Positions 27,373-35,796 of a DNA stretch of 64,000 nt are shown here, one piece after another; position 1 is the first letter of the stretch; the number at the start of each line of letters is the position of its first letter. The notes beneath the pieces are model-generated. The model made no database searches, had not been told where the DNA came from, and saw only the letters and a program-made list of their open reading frames with translations. The translations under genes and the position numbers were made by a program. The DNA comes from Tuberibacillus calidus DSM 17572 (lineage in GTDB: Bacteria > Bacillota > Bacilli > Bacillales > Sporolactobacillaceae): the NCBI RefSeq assembly GCF_000430685.1, contig NZ_KE387193.1:1-64000 (forward strand), written 5' to 3'.

Positions 27373-28425
27373 TTAAACACGAATCAATCCTAATTCAACT
27401 AAACTTTCAGCTATTTGTACCGAATTCCATGCCGCACCTTTTAACAAGTTATCTGAGACAATCCATAGGTGCAAACCGTTTTCTACGTCAGGATCTTTTC
27501 GAATGCGCCCGACAAAAACATCCTTTTTGCCAACCGCATCGATGGGCATCGGGTATAATTGACGGGAAGGATCGTCTGCGACAGTCACTCCTGGTGCAGA
27601 AGCCAAAATCTCCCTAACCGTTGCGACATCCGGGATGATGTCATTTGTTTCAATATATACAGATTCAGCATGGCCGGTGATAATGGGCAGCCGGACGCAC
27701 GTTGCGGCAACCGCGATCTCATCGTCTCCCATAATTTTTTTCGTTTCATTAATCATTTTTATTTCCTCAAATGTAAACAAATTATCTTGAAAGACATCGA
27801 TTTGCGGAATCGCATTGAAAGCAATCGAGTAATGCTTCTCGGCGCCTTTTACCGGCAGGATTTCAGGTTTTGGCGGCTCTTGATTTAACGCGCGTAGCGT
27901 TTCCTTCTTCAATTCCTCAATAGCTGATTGCCCGGCCCCGCTGACGGCTTGATAAGTCGATACGATGATGCGCTTTAGACCGTATGCTTGACGGAGCGGC
28001 TCTAATGCCGTCACCATTTGGATCGTCGAACAATTTGGATTGGCAATAATACCATGATGTTGCTTTAGCGAATCCTCATTGACCTCAGGCACAACAAGCG
28101 GCGTGTTGGGATCCATGCGAAAAGCGCTTGTATTATCTATGACAACAGCCCCTCTCTTTACAGCTTCTGGGGCGAGTTGTTTTGAAACAGACCCTCCGGC
28201 ACTGAATAAGGCAATATCAATCCCTTCGAAAGATTCAGGAAGTGCTTCTTCGACCGTAATAGGTTGACCTTTATAGGTCAAGGTCACTCCAGCCGAGCGC
28301 TTCGATGCGAGCAACTTTACTTGTTTTATAGGAAGGCTCGTTTCTTCAACTAAGCGCAACATCTGGCTACCAACAGCACCCGTCGCGCCTACTATGGCTA
28401 CAGCTAATCCGTTTTCGATTGTCAA
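27373..28425 (-). CDS. asd: Aspartate-semialdehyde dehydrogenase
   Basis: Reduces aspartyl phosphate to aspartate semialdehyde with NADPH. 350 residues. Visible: nucleotide-binding [29 protein letters not shown], the catalytic cysteine in [10 protein letters not shown], and the substrate-binding [13 protein letters not shown] with catalytic His. Starts with TTG at 28425, 7 bases after GGAGG. First gene of asd-dapG-dapA. It has its own promoter, with a palindrome over the -35 box and a leader hairpin, which separates it from the sporulation-specific dpaAB genes just upstream. Confidence 0.97.
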   Translation of the reverse strand: MTIENGLAVAIVGATGAVGSQMLRLVEETSLPIKQVKLLASKRSAGVTLTYKGQPITVEEALPESFEGIDIALFSAGGSVSKQLAPEAVKRGAVVIDNTSAFRMDPNTPLVVPEVNEDSLKQHHGIIANPNCSTIQMVTALEPLRQAYGLKRIIVSTYQAVSGAGQSAIEELKKETLRALNQEPPKPEILPVKGAEKHYSIAFNAIPQIDVFQDNLFTFEEIKMINETKKIMGDDEIAVAATCVRLPIITGHAESVYIETNDIIPDVATVREILASAPGVTVADDPSRQLYPMPIDAVGKKDVFVGRIRKDPDVENGLHLWIVSDNLLKGAAWNSVQIAESLVELGLIRV

Positions 28426-28455
28426 CGGGATTCCTCCTCAACTCATCAGAATGGA

Positions 28456-28479
28456 GGGAGAAACGATGCCGTTTCTCCC
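28456..28479 (-). promoter_or_regulatory. Leader hairpin of asd
   Basis: GGGAGAAACG-GCAT-CGTTTCTCCC forms a perfect 10 bp stem between the asd promoter and its Shine-Dalgarno site. No T-run follows, so it is not an intrinsic terminator; mRNA stability or a regulatory role is possible. Confidence 0.6.
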
Positions 28480-28492
28480 CGTACCTGTACCT

Positions 28493-28525
28493 ATTTTATC
28501 ATATACACGCAACGATGACATCGTT
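28493..28525 (-). promoter_or_regulatory. asd promoter with overlapping palindrome
   Basis: Minus-strand ATGTCA (28521-28516), 17 bp, TAAAAT (28498-28493). The -35 box lies inside a perfect 7+7 bp palindrome, AACGATG-T-CATCGTT (28511-28525), which resembles an operator. Confidence 0.58.
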
Positions 28526-28529
28526 ATTG

Positions 28530-29123
28530 TCAATCACGGAATTTTTCAACCAAAAGCGGTTGGAGTTGCTCACCGTTGATCGCAGAAACAACGGTATCAC
28601 ACATCGCTTCCATTCTTGCGACAAGCGAGGTCGGCTTTTTGATCGGATCATCTTGGCCGAAGGGAATAAAGTAGACGTGTTTGGCCACTAATAATTTGGC
28701 AATATTTACGGCATTCAAGCCTAAAGCATCATTTGTTGAAATACCGAGGACGACCGGTCTGCGATTGCGGAGCGTCGCTTTGGCGGCCATAAGAGGGGGT
28801 GAGTCCGTCATTGCATTAGCGAATTTACTTAAAGAGTTGCCGGTCAGCGGCGCGATGACCATGCAATCAAGAGGTGTCTTTGGTCCAAACGGTTCAGCCT
28901 TGACAATGGAATCAATGACCTCATGGCCAGTGATTTCCTCGACTTTTTTAACCCAATCTCTCCCATCACCGAACTTCGTGACTGTATTTTTGACCGTATA
29001 CGTGACAAACGCCGTCACTTTGGCCCCTTCATCGATTAAGGTTTGGATTTGCGGTACCACTTGGTCATAGGTGCAATGCGACCCTGTTAACCCAAAACCA
29101 ATATGTTTTCCTTTCAATCGCAT
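28530..29123 (-). CDS. spoVFB: Dipicolinate synthase subunit B
   Basis: A 197-residue flavoprotein-fold protein (LKGKHIGFGLTGSHCTYDQV at the start; MVIAPLTGNSLSKFANAMTD as in the flavin-dependent decarboxylase-like fold). With DpaA it oxidises the DapA product to dipicolinic acid in the mother cell late in sporulation. It follows spoVFA by 3 bases, so the two are translated together. GGAGGGAG precedes the ATG. Confidence 0.95.
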   Translation of the reverse strand: MRLKGKHIGFGLTGSHCTYDQVVPQIQTLIDEGAKVTAFVTYTVKNTVTKFGDGRDWVKKVEEITGHEVIDSIVKAEPFGPKTPLDCMVIAPLTGNSLSKFANAMTDSPPLMAAKATLRNRRPVVLGISTNDALGLNAVNIAKLLVAKHVYFIPFGQDDPIKKPTSLVARMEAMCDTVVSAINGEQLQPLLVEKFRD

Positions 29124-29126
29124 CCT

Positions 29127-30020
29127 TTAATCTCCCTCCACAACAAATTCTTCAAGAAGCAGTTCGCTTAAGACATTCGCAATAATGCGACCGGCCGTTT
29201 TCGGAGCGACAATCCCGGGAAGGCTTGGTGCTAAAATCGCCTTAATGCCGCGCTTTTCGGCATATCTAAAGTCTGTTCCTCCCGGTTTAGAAGCAATGTC
29301 GACAATTAACGCTTGCGGCGGCATATGGGCGAGCACGCGGCCGGTTAAGATTTTGGCGGGAACGGTGTTGATACACACGTCAATGTCAGAGACATGATGT
29401 TCCAAATCTTTAATATAAAAGGGTGTCATGCCCATTTCCGTGATTCTGGCGATGTGCTCACGTTTCCTCGCACCTACTTTTACATGAGCCCCGAGAGCAT
29501 GGAATGTCCGCGCCAGTGTCATCCCCGTACGCCCAAGGCCGAGGATGGCGACACGTGATTGATGGATGGTAATATCCGTATTTTGAATGACGAGCATTAA
29601 CGTCCCCTCAACGGTCGGAACGGAGTTATAAATCGCCAAATCATCTCTTTCAAACAATTTGACAAGCTCGCGGTTTACATGGCGGGAAACACGTTCAAGA
29701 TACGGTGTGCTGATGCCTGTGTATACAATGCAATGTTCGGGCGTTTTTTCGAGCCACTCTTCTGTTAAACGCACGACGTGATCGCTGAAGATGGCCTCGA
29801 CGACCCCCTCTTCGTTCGCTCCGCTAACCGGCAATACAATGGCATCAACGGTTGCCGGGTTGATGTCTTCCAAATCAACCTTGGCGGCACCTGTAAAATA
29901 TTGATCCAATTGATCAAAGCCAACGAGGGATATTTTGGCATCGAGTTCATTTAACTTGCGTATGACTTCAAGATATCTGGCATCGCCACCCATGATGACA
30001 ATGTGTACATCCGTCAGCAT
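29127..30020 (-). CDS. spoVFA: Dipicolinate synthase subunit A
   Basis: A 297-residue NAD(P)-binding dehydrogenase. N-terminal Rossmann-like part (VHIVIMGGDARYLEVIRKL), second dinucleotide motif VAILGLGRTGMTLARTFHALGAHV (about residues 152-175), and the conserved C-terminal ASKPGGTDFRYAEKRGIKAILAPSLPG. It makes dipicolinate from the dihydrodipicolinate pathway. AAGGGGAG sits 7 bases before the ATG. A SigK-like promoter upstream fits mother-cell expression, as known in B. subtilis. Confidence 0.96.
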   Translation of the reverse strand: MLTDVHIVIMGGDARYLEVIRKLNELDAKISLVGFDQLDQYFTGAAKVDLEDINPATVDAIVLPVSGANEEGVVEAIFSDHVVRLTEEWLEKTPEHCIVYTGISTPYLERVSRHVNRELVKLFERDDLAIYNSVPTVEGTLMLVIQNTDITIHQSRVAILGLGRTGMTLARTFHALGAHVKVGARKREHIARITEMGMTPFYIKDLEHHVSDIDVCINTVPAKILTGRVLAHMPPQALIVDIASKPGGTDFRYAEKRGIKAILAPSLPGIVAPKTAGRIIANVLSELLLEEFVVEGD

Positions 30021-30084
30021 TTGACTTCTCCCCTTTTTCGTACAAATCGGCTGATCGAAAGAATGATGGGTAAATGCCTAGGTT

Positions 30085-30113
30085 TATAGTATGTATGGGG
30101 ATGGTATATGGTG
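30085..30113 (-). promoter_or_regulatory. SigK-type promoter for spoVFA-spoVFB
   Basis: Minus-strand CACC (30113-30110), 16 bases, CATACTATA (30093-30085). This matches the mother-cell SigK pattern mACm-N16-17-CATAnnnTA and lies 65 bases before the spoVFA ATG. Confidence 0.7.
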
Positions 30114-30129
30114 AAAAAATCCATGAGGC

Positions 30130-30171
30130 AAAAAACTTGGCTCTCCAAGCCATTGGGTGTTTGGCAGAGCC
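30130..30171 (-). terminator. Second terminator-like hairpin between mlpA and spoVFA
   Basis: GGCTCT and AGAGCC with inner CCAA/TTGG pairing form an imperfect stem, followed by AAGTTTTTT on the minus strand. It lies between the spoVFA promoter and the mlpA terminator, upstream of the promoter. The whole gap 30021-30337 holds this hairpin, the mlpA terminator and the SigK promoter, and no gene; ymxH, found here in B. subtilis, is absent. Confidence 0.6.
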
Positions 30172-30214
30172 TTTCGTTGCCCTTTAGTTAACCTGTAAAT
30201 ACATACGAATAAAA

Positions 30215-30260
30215 AAAGCTGTCTTCCAGTTCCGTGGCGGGAACTTGTGAAGACAGCTTT
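30215..30260 (-). terminator. mlpA terminator
   Basis: AAAGCTGTCTTC...GTTCC and GGAAC...GAAGACAGCTTT form a long stem, followed by TTTTATTCG on the minus strand. Confidence 0.9.
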
Positions 30261-30337
30261 GTTATAAACGGTTTATCCTGTAATGAAAACGGTTTTCGAG
30301 GCTGCACAAGTCATTCAAGACCAGCGCTTATCTATAA

Positions 30338-31579
30338 TCAAGCGGACAATGACTTCGGCAATTCTCCATAAGGACTAATGACGGAACACGAAAATTCATC
30401 GGTAAAAATATCCCGAGCGACACGATGAACATCATCCAATGTTACCGCATCAATCGCTTTTACAATCTCGTCAAGTGAACGATGCCGCTCAAGCAACAAT
30501 TCGTTTTTGGCATTGCGACTCATGCGACTTGAGGTGCTCTCAAGACTTAACATCATATTGCCTTTTAGCTGTTCCTTACTGTTATGCAACTCTTTCTCTG
30601 TAATGCCAGATTCTAAGGTGCCCCGAATCGTATGGAAAATCGTCTCGTAAAGGGCATCGACTTGGTCGGCAGCGGTTCCGCCATAGATTGTTAACAGACC
30701 ACTATCACGATAAGCGGTATGATAGGAATAAATGGAATAAGCTAAGCCCCGTTCTTCCCTGACTTCCTGGAATAAGCGACTGCTCATGCTTCCACCGAGA
30801 ATGTTATTCATGACAATCAACGGGTAAATGTTTTCATCGCCGATTGGGAACCCTTTAAATCCAAGACATAGATGGGCTTGCTCGGTTTCCTTTTTCTTGG
30901 CGATTTTTCCAGGATGAAATTCAGGTTTGACATAAGGTTGTTCAGAACGAACGGCACGATAGTCAGAAAATACAGCGCCAGCTTTTTCAATAAATCTTTC
31001 ATCGACATTACCAGCAACAGAAACAACAATATTTTCAGGCAAATAATGACCGGCCATATGATTCCGCAGCACATCAGGCGCAAACGTTTCTAAGGAAGTT
31101 TGTGTACCGAGGATGGGAAAACCGAGCGGATGATGACCAAAACTCGCTTGACTTAACAAATCATGCACTCGGTCATCCGGTGTATCCTCATACATCTTGA
31201 TTTCTTCATATACCACTTGCTTTTCCTTTTGCAGTTCCGTTTCATCAAAAGTGGAATGAAACAGCATGTCGGCTAAAATCTCAATCGCGTAGTCGGCATG
31301 TTCATCCAATACGCGAGCGTACAAACATGTATATTCCTTAGAGGTAAAGGCGTTCACTTGGCCGCCAATTCGGTCAAAGCTTTCGGCAATTTCCCTAGCA
31401 TTGCGCGTTTCTGTCCCTTTAAATAACATATGTTCAATAAAGTGGGAGATGCCGTTGTTTTTTTCGTTTTCATCACGGGAACCGGTGCCAATCCATAAAC
31501 CGATCGTTACAGAGCGCACCGTTGGAATTTTTTCCAATACAAGGCGAATGCCGTTAGGGTACGTATGGTTAATTATCAA
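30338..31579 (-). CDS. mlpA: MlpA (YmxG), M16-family zinc protease
   Basis: A 413-residue processing-peptidase-like protease. Inverted zinc motif HxxEH is present as HFIEHMLFKGT at about residue 47, with downstream glutamate in QVVYEEIKMYED. The second domain keeps ILGGSMSSRLFQEVREERGLAYSIYS. In B. subtilis MlpA (YmxG) is encoded between ylxY and ymxH and has been linked to repression of extracellular protease genes. The TTG start at 31579 has AGGAGG 8 bases upstream. It is the third M16 protein in the window besides ymfF/ymfH. Confidence 0.93.
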   Translation of the reverse strand: MIINHTYPNGIRLVLEKIPTVRSVTIGLWIGTGSRDENEKNNGISHFIEHMLFKGTETRNAREIAESFDRIGGQVNAFTSKEYTCLYARVLDEHADYAIEILADMLFHSTFDETELQKEKQVVYEEIKMYEDTPDDRVHDLLSQASFGHHPLGFPILGTQTSLETFAPDVLRNHMAGHYLPENIVVSVAGNVDERFIEKAGAVFSDYRAVRSEQPYVKPEFHPGKIAKKKETEQAHLCLGFKGFPIGDENIYPLIVMNNILGGSMSSRLFQEVREERGLAYSIYSYHTAYRDSGLLTIYGGTAADQVDALYETIFHTIRGTLESGITEKELHNSKEQLKGNMMLSLESTSSRMSRNAKNELLLERHRSLDEIVKAIDAVTLDDVHRVARDIFTDEFSCSVISPYGELPKSLSA

Positions 31580-31640
31580 ATTCCTTTCCTCCTAGTTGCC
31601 GGACCATGCTTTCCGCTAAAAGGTGACCCTTTTACGAAAG

Positions 31641-31697
31641 GCACGAGATGACTTTTTCCTAAAAAATACTATAGCATGATTCCCTTCTCGTGCACAA
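31641..31697 (-). promoter_or_regulatory. mlpA promoter flanked by an 8 bp inverted repeat
   Basis: Minus-strand TTGTGC (31697-31692), 18 bp, TATAGT (31673-31668). GCACGAGA (31641-31648) and its complement TCTCGTGC (31686-31693) enclose the -10 box and partly overlap the -35 box, as a repressor-loop or hairpin element might. Confidence 0.5.
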
Positions 31698-31789
31698 CGA
31701 ATTGTCAGACCCTAGGCATCAAGTTTTTGTCGAATCAATCGCTTTTGTCGATGGACAATCGCCCTCATTCTCACTACAACAGCACGGCA

Positions 31790-32764
31790 TTAAAAATCGT
31801 TTCCGAAAACGCGCTTTTCACTTAAGAGCTCTGAGACGGTCCCAAGCTGATACCCACGGTTTTTAATATCTAAAATAAGTCGGCTGAGCCCTTCTGCGGC
31901 CGAATCCGTTGGATGCATGAGAATCATCGAACCAGGTCCGATTTGACTGACGACGCGACGCACCATCTCATAGGGTTCCGGATGTTTCCAATCGATGGTA
32001 TCGACCGTCCACAAGATCGTCGACATGTTCAGCGAATCGGCGACCTCAACAGTGGTCTGTGTGTAACTCCCGGACGGCGGTGCAAACCATTTTGGCACGA
32101 CGCCGAGCGTTGCCTTGATGACTTGATTTGTTTTATAAAGTTGGTCACGGGTTTCTTTGGCCGACTTTCTTGCCAAATCAGGATGATTGTAGGCATGATT
32201 GCCGATTTCATGCCCTTCTTCGATAATCATCATGGCTAGGTCCGGATGTTTCTTTGTCCAACTGCCATCGAGAAAAAACGTCGCTTTAACTTGATACTTA
32301 TCCAATGTTTTAAGCATTTGCGGCAAATATTCATCACCCCAGGCAACGTTGATGAGGAGAGCGACCATGTTTTTCTTCGGATTGCCCCGATAGATCGGGG
32401 CGGGCGGCAAATCTTTGAGATGCACCTTAGGGGCCACTTCCTCATAAACGACTAGGTCTGGGCGAAACACGCCTTTTGAGCGCATCTTTTTATATGACGC
32501 ATCGACATTGACGCGAAGACCATTATAGCCGGGAATGGCCTTCCAAACCCGGTCAATGCGCGCGTTTTCAGGAGCCACGTCGTGTTCCTTCGCATACGCC
32601 TCGATTTTTTTATATAAAGGATCTTTTTTCGCGGTAGCCAATGTGATGGTCGAAGATTCCGGTACAAACTGTGATAAATAAAAATCTTCGTAATCTTTCA
32701 GTGATGTAAAGACAAACACGCTAATCCCAACAAATAAAAGCGTTGTGAGAACACCTTTAAACAC
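31790..32764 (-). CDS. ylxY: YlxY, polysaccharide deacetylase-like protein
   Basis: A 324-residue NodB-domain protein, close to B. subtilis YlxY. An N-terminal hydrophobic helix (VLTTLLFVGISVFVF, residues about 5-19) suggests export or membrane anchoring. The NodB domain (about 135-310) has ATFFLDGSW, GHEIGNHAYNHPD, FAPPSGSYT and ILMHPTDSAAEGL. The metal-binding HxxxH is seen as HAYNH, while the usual first Asp-Asp pair appears as LINVAWG, so the catalytic site is degenerate. It may bind rather than deacetylate cell-wall glycans. Lies between pnp and mlpA. Confidence 0.88.
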   Translation of the reverse strand: MFKGVLTTLLFVGISVFVFTSLKDYEDFYLSQFVPESSTITLATAKKDPLYKKIEAYAKEHDVAPENARIDRVWKAIPGYNGLRVNVDASYKKMRSKGVFRPDLVVYEEVAPKVHLKDLPPAPIYRGNPKKNMVALLINVAWGDEYLPQMLKTLDKYQVKATFFLDGSWTKKHPDLAMMIIEEGHEIGNHAYNHPDLARKSAKETRDQLYKTNQVIKATLGVVPKWFAPPSGSYTQTTVEVADSLNMSTILWTVDTIDWKHPEPYEMVRRVVSQIGPGSMILMHPTDSAAEGLSRLILDIKNRGYQLGTVSELLSEKRVFGNDF

Positions 32765-32891
32765 ATAAAATCCCCCCGTGCCGGATGGACGAACTGTTTA
32801 TATACATAAATCTATGCACTGAGGGGAAGGGCTTAGAACAAGCTGTCTGGAACTACAGAGCGGTCGCAAACATAAAAGACGCAAAAATATA

Positions 32892-32933
32892 AAAGGGTCA
32901 TGCCGTGCGGGGTGCCCCGCCGAAATGACCTTT
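32892..32933 (-). terminator. pnp terminator
   Basis: AAAGGTCAT and ATGACCCTTT pair as the outer stem with GCGGGGC/ACCCCGC inside, followed by TATATTTTTG on the minus strand. Confidence 0.85.
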
Positions 32934-32955
32934 CCTTCGTCAGTAGTGTTTTAAA

Positions 32956-35070
32956 TTAAGCTTTGACTTCCTTTTCTTGTTGATTGGCCATCGCTTGCTT
33001 GCGCGAGAGTTTCACACGTCCTTGTTTGTCAATGTCAATGACTTTTACGAGGATCTCATCGCCAATTTGCACGACGTCCTCCACTTTGGCTACGCGTTTA
33101 TTATCAAGTTCCGATATGTGAACAAGGCCGTCTTTACCGTTGAAAATTTCAACAAACGCGCCGAATTTTTCAATCCGTTTGACTTTACCAACGTAAATAT
33201 CACCGATTTTAACGACCCGAACGATATCTTCAATAATGCTTTTCGCTTTTTCATTCATTTCCGTATTAGAGGAAGCAATATAGATCGTGCCATCCTGCTC
33301 AATATCGATTTTGACACCGGTCTCATCGATGATCCGATTGATCACTTTTCCACTAGGCCCAATGACTTCACGAATCTTTTCAGGGTCAATGGTCATCGTT
33401 AAAATTTTTGGCGCATAAGGCGACAATTCACGGCGCGGCTCAGAGATTGTTTCCATCATATGTTTCAAAATGGTCATACGCCCTTCACGGGCTTGTTTGA
33501 GCGCTGTTTCTAAAATGTCGCGGTTAATACCCGAAATTTTTATATCCATCTGTAAAGCCGTGACGCCTTTTTCGGTTCCAGCTACTTTAAAATCCATGTC
33601 GCCAAGAGCATCTTCCATGCCCTGGATGTCGGTCAAAACGACCACTTCATCCCCGTATTTCACCAAACCCATGGCGATGCCTGCAACCGGAGCTTTAATC
33701 GGTACCCCAGCATCCATCATGGCTAAAGTGCTAGCGCAGATGCTCGCCTGTGATGTAGACCCATTGGACTCGAGCACTTCCGAGACTAGGCGAATCGTAT
33801 AAGGGAATGCATTTTCATCCGGTATGACCGGCTCAAGGGCGCGTTCCCCAAGTGCACCATGACCGATTTCACGACGGCCCGGGCCCCGCATCGGACGGGC
33901 TTCCCCGACACTAAAAGGTGGGAAGTTATAATGATGCATGAAGCGTTTGGATTCTTCAGTATCCAATCCATCCAGGATTTGCACATCGCCGAGTGCGCCA
34001 AGTGTGCAAACGCTTAAAGCTTGAGTTTGTCCCCTTGTAAACAATCCTGAACCATGTGTTCTTGGCAAGATGCCGACCGATGAAGACAACGGGCGGATTT
34101 CGTTAATGCGGCGGCCATCTGGGCGTATGCCATCAACGACAATGGAGCGCCGAACTTCCTCTTTAACGATTTGATGAAGCACATCATTAATTTGGTCAAG
34201 TTGTTCGGAATAAGCCTCGTCTTCTTCATAACGGGCCAATATTTCCGATTTCACGCGGTCAATGGCCTCTTCTCGCTCCTGTTTATCCTTCGTGAGAATC
34301 GCTTCTTTTAATTTATCGGTCGCTTCTTCACGGATTTTGGCGGCAAGCGTTTCGTCAGGAACAAATAACTCCACTTCCATCTTTTCCTTGCCAACCTCAG
34401 CGACAATTTGTTCTTGAAAGGCAATTAATTTTTTGATTTCTTCATGGCCAAAGAGGATGGCATCAAGCATGACCTCTTCCGGAACTTCTTTGGCACCAGC
34501 TTCAACCATATTAATGGCCTCTTTTGTGCCGGCGACAGTAAGGTGGATATCGCTTTTTTCCGCTTGTTCAACGGTCGGATTGATGACAAACTCGCCATCC
34601 ACACGGCCGACAACCACCCCGGCAATAGGTCCATCAAAAGGAATATCTGAAATACAAAGCGCTAGTGATGAGCCGATCATCGCCGCCATTTCGGATGAAC
34701 AATCTTGATCGACACTCATGACCATGCTGACGATTTGCACTTCATTGCGGAACCCTTCTTCAAAAAGAGGGCGAATCGGCCGGTCGATCAAGCGGCTGGC
34801 AAGAATCGCTTTTTCACTTGGCCTTCCTTCCCTTTTTATAAAACCGCCCGGAATTTTCCCGACCGCATATAACCGTTCTTCGTAATTAACGGTCAGCGGG
34901 AAAAATGGTAAATCCTTCGCATCTTTTGAAGCGGTTGCCGTCGACAACACGACAGTATCTCCATATCGGACTAAGACGGCGCCGTTTGCCTGTTTGGCCA
35001 GTTCTCCGATCTCAAACGTCAACGGCCGGCCAGCCCAGTCCATGGTGTAGACTTTTTTCTGTTGATCCAT
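32956..35070 (-). CDS. pnp: Polyribonucleotide nucleotidyltransferase (PNPase)
   Basis: Phosphorolytic 3'-5' exoribonuclease, 704 residues (B. subtilis 705). Two RNase PH domains (about 10-230 and 315-540; [24 protein letters not shown] is the second), KH domain with [16 protein letters not shown] (about 560-615) and S1 domain with [24 protein letters not shown] (about 622-690). The frame is open to 35184, but homology begins at [14 protein letters not shown] (35070). Oddity: the nearest Shine-Dalgarno site AAGGAG is 13 bases away, longer than usual. It follows rpsO as in most bacteria. Confidence 0.97.
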   Translation of the reverse strand: MDQQKKVYTMDWAGRPLTFEIGELAKQANGAVLVRYGDTVVLSTATASKDAKDLPFFPLTVNYEERLYAVGKIPGGFIKREGRPSEKAILASRLIDRPIRPLFEEGFRNEVQIVSMVMSVDQDCSSEMAAMIGSSLALCISDIPFDGPIAGVVVGRVDGEFVINPTVEQAEKSDIHLTVAGTKEAINMVEAGAKEVPEEVMLDAILFGHEEIKKLIAFQEQIVAEVGKEKMEVELFVPDETLAAKIREEATDKLKEAILTKDKQEREEAIDRVKSEILARYEEDEAYSEQLDQINDVLHQIVKEEVRRSIVVDGIRPDGRRINEIRPLSSSVGILPRTHGSGLFTRGQTQALSVCTLGALGDVQILDGLDTEESKRFMHHYNFPPFSVGEARPMRGPGRREIGHGALGERALEPVIPDENAFPYTIRLVSEVLESNGSTSQASICASTLAMMDAGVPIKAPVAGIAMGLVKYGDEVVVLTDIQGMEDALGDMDFKVAGTEKGVTALQMDIKISGINRDILETALKQAREGRMTILKHMMETISEPRRELSPYAPKILTMTIDPEKIREVIGPSGKVINRIIDETGVKIDIEQDGTIYIASSNTEMNEKAKSIIEDIVRVVKIGDIYVGKVKRIEKFGAFVEIFNGKDGLVHISELDNKRVAKVEDVVQIGDEILVKVIDIDKQGRVKLSRKQAMANQQEKEVKA

Positions 35071-35201
35071 GTGTTTTCGGAAACTCCTTCCATAAAACTG
35101 ATCACAAATCCTAGCTTGGATAAGACGTAACCAATGTAGCTTCCTTAACGGATAGCAAAATCCCAAGGAATATATGATATGCAAAAGATCTCGTGGTATC
35201 C

Positions 35202-35230
35202 ATAGTATGTAATAAACTTGGCGGTTTTAA
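35202..35230 (-). promoter_or_regulatory. Candidate sigma-A promoter for pnp
   Basis: Minus-strand TTAAAA (35230-35225), 17 bp, TACTAT (35207-35202). The gap 35071-35373 (303 bases) holds this candidate, the rpsO terminator and otherwise nothing recognisable. Confidence 0.4.
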
Positions 35231-35340
35231 AAGATTGTGATGCATAAAGAAACTCAGCTCAGCCAAGCACTTCAAAGCAAAGGCATGGTTGTCATTGACA
35301 TTTTGCCAGCCTTTTAAACGTTTTATTTTCTTACCAGTAC

Positions 35341-35364
35341 AAAAAAGCGGGAAAAAAATCCCGC
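35341..35364 (-). terminator. rpsO terminator
   Basis: GCGGGA-TTTTTT-TCCCGC followed by TTTTTTG on the minus strand. Confidence 0.92.
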
Positions 35365-35373
35365 TCTTTTTGC

Positions 35374-35643
35374 CTATCGGCGCAAACCGAGTTTATGAAT
35401 CAAATTGCGATAACGCGTAACATCGTTTTCGCGCAGATACGTCAGCAGATTTCTCCGCTTACCGACCATTTTTAAAAGGCCGCGGCGCGAAGCGTGATCC
35501 TTCTTATGAATGCGCAAATGCTCGTTCAATTGATTGATTTGTTCCGTCAGGATCGCCACTTGTACTTCCGGAGAACCGGTATCGCCTTCATGAATGGCAA
35601 ATTCTTTAACGATTTCATTTTTGCGTTCTTTCGTTAAAGCCAT
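35374..35643 (-). CDS. rpsO: 30S ribosomal protein S15
   Basis: An 89-residue S15 with the usual [14 protein letters not shown] start, [17 protein letters not shown] and [19 protein letters not shown] motifs that contact 16S rRNA helix 22. AGGAGGTG lies 6 bases before the ATG at 35643. A strong promoter and a structured leader precede it, and a terminator follows, so it is largely a single-gene unit upstream of pnp. Confidence 0.98.
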   Translation of the reverse strand: MALTKERKNEIVKEFAIHEGDTGSPEVQVAILTEQINQLNEHLRIHKKDHASRRGLLKMVGKRRNLLTYLRENDVTRYRNLIHKLGLRR

Positions 35644-35652
35644 CCTTTTCAC

Positions 35653-35726
35653 CTCCTAATTGAATCCCCGTCAGCCCAGCAAGCGTCGGTGAATCGGCAT
35701 GCCGCGCTGCGGTTAATACATACAAT
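35653..35726 (-). promoter_or_regulatory. Structured rpsO leader, possible S15 autoregulatory element
   Basis: The leader of about 75 bases between the promoter and ATG can fold: CAGCG pairs with CGC...TGCTG, enclosing CGGCATGCCG, which is self-complementary. S15 leaders that bind S15 are known in several Firmicutes, but I cannot confirm a match to that fold. Confidence 0.4.
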
Positions 35727-35755
35727 AGCATACAACTTTTTTCGGCAAAAAACAA
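35727..35755 (-). promoter_or_regulatory. Sigma-A promoter for rpsO
   Basis: Minus-strand TTGTTT (35755-35750), 17 bp, TATGCT (35732-35727). Confidence 0.68.
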
Positions 35756-35796
35756 GACAATGGATGAAATGATCGATAAAGACTGTCAGATTTCGG

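Noticed and set aside
26050-28530. Lysine riboswitch upstream of asd or dapG
   Set aside because: Gaps are too short and no multi-helix junction can be seen; only one simple hairpin exists in the asd leader.
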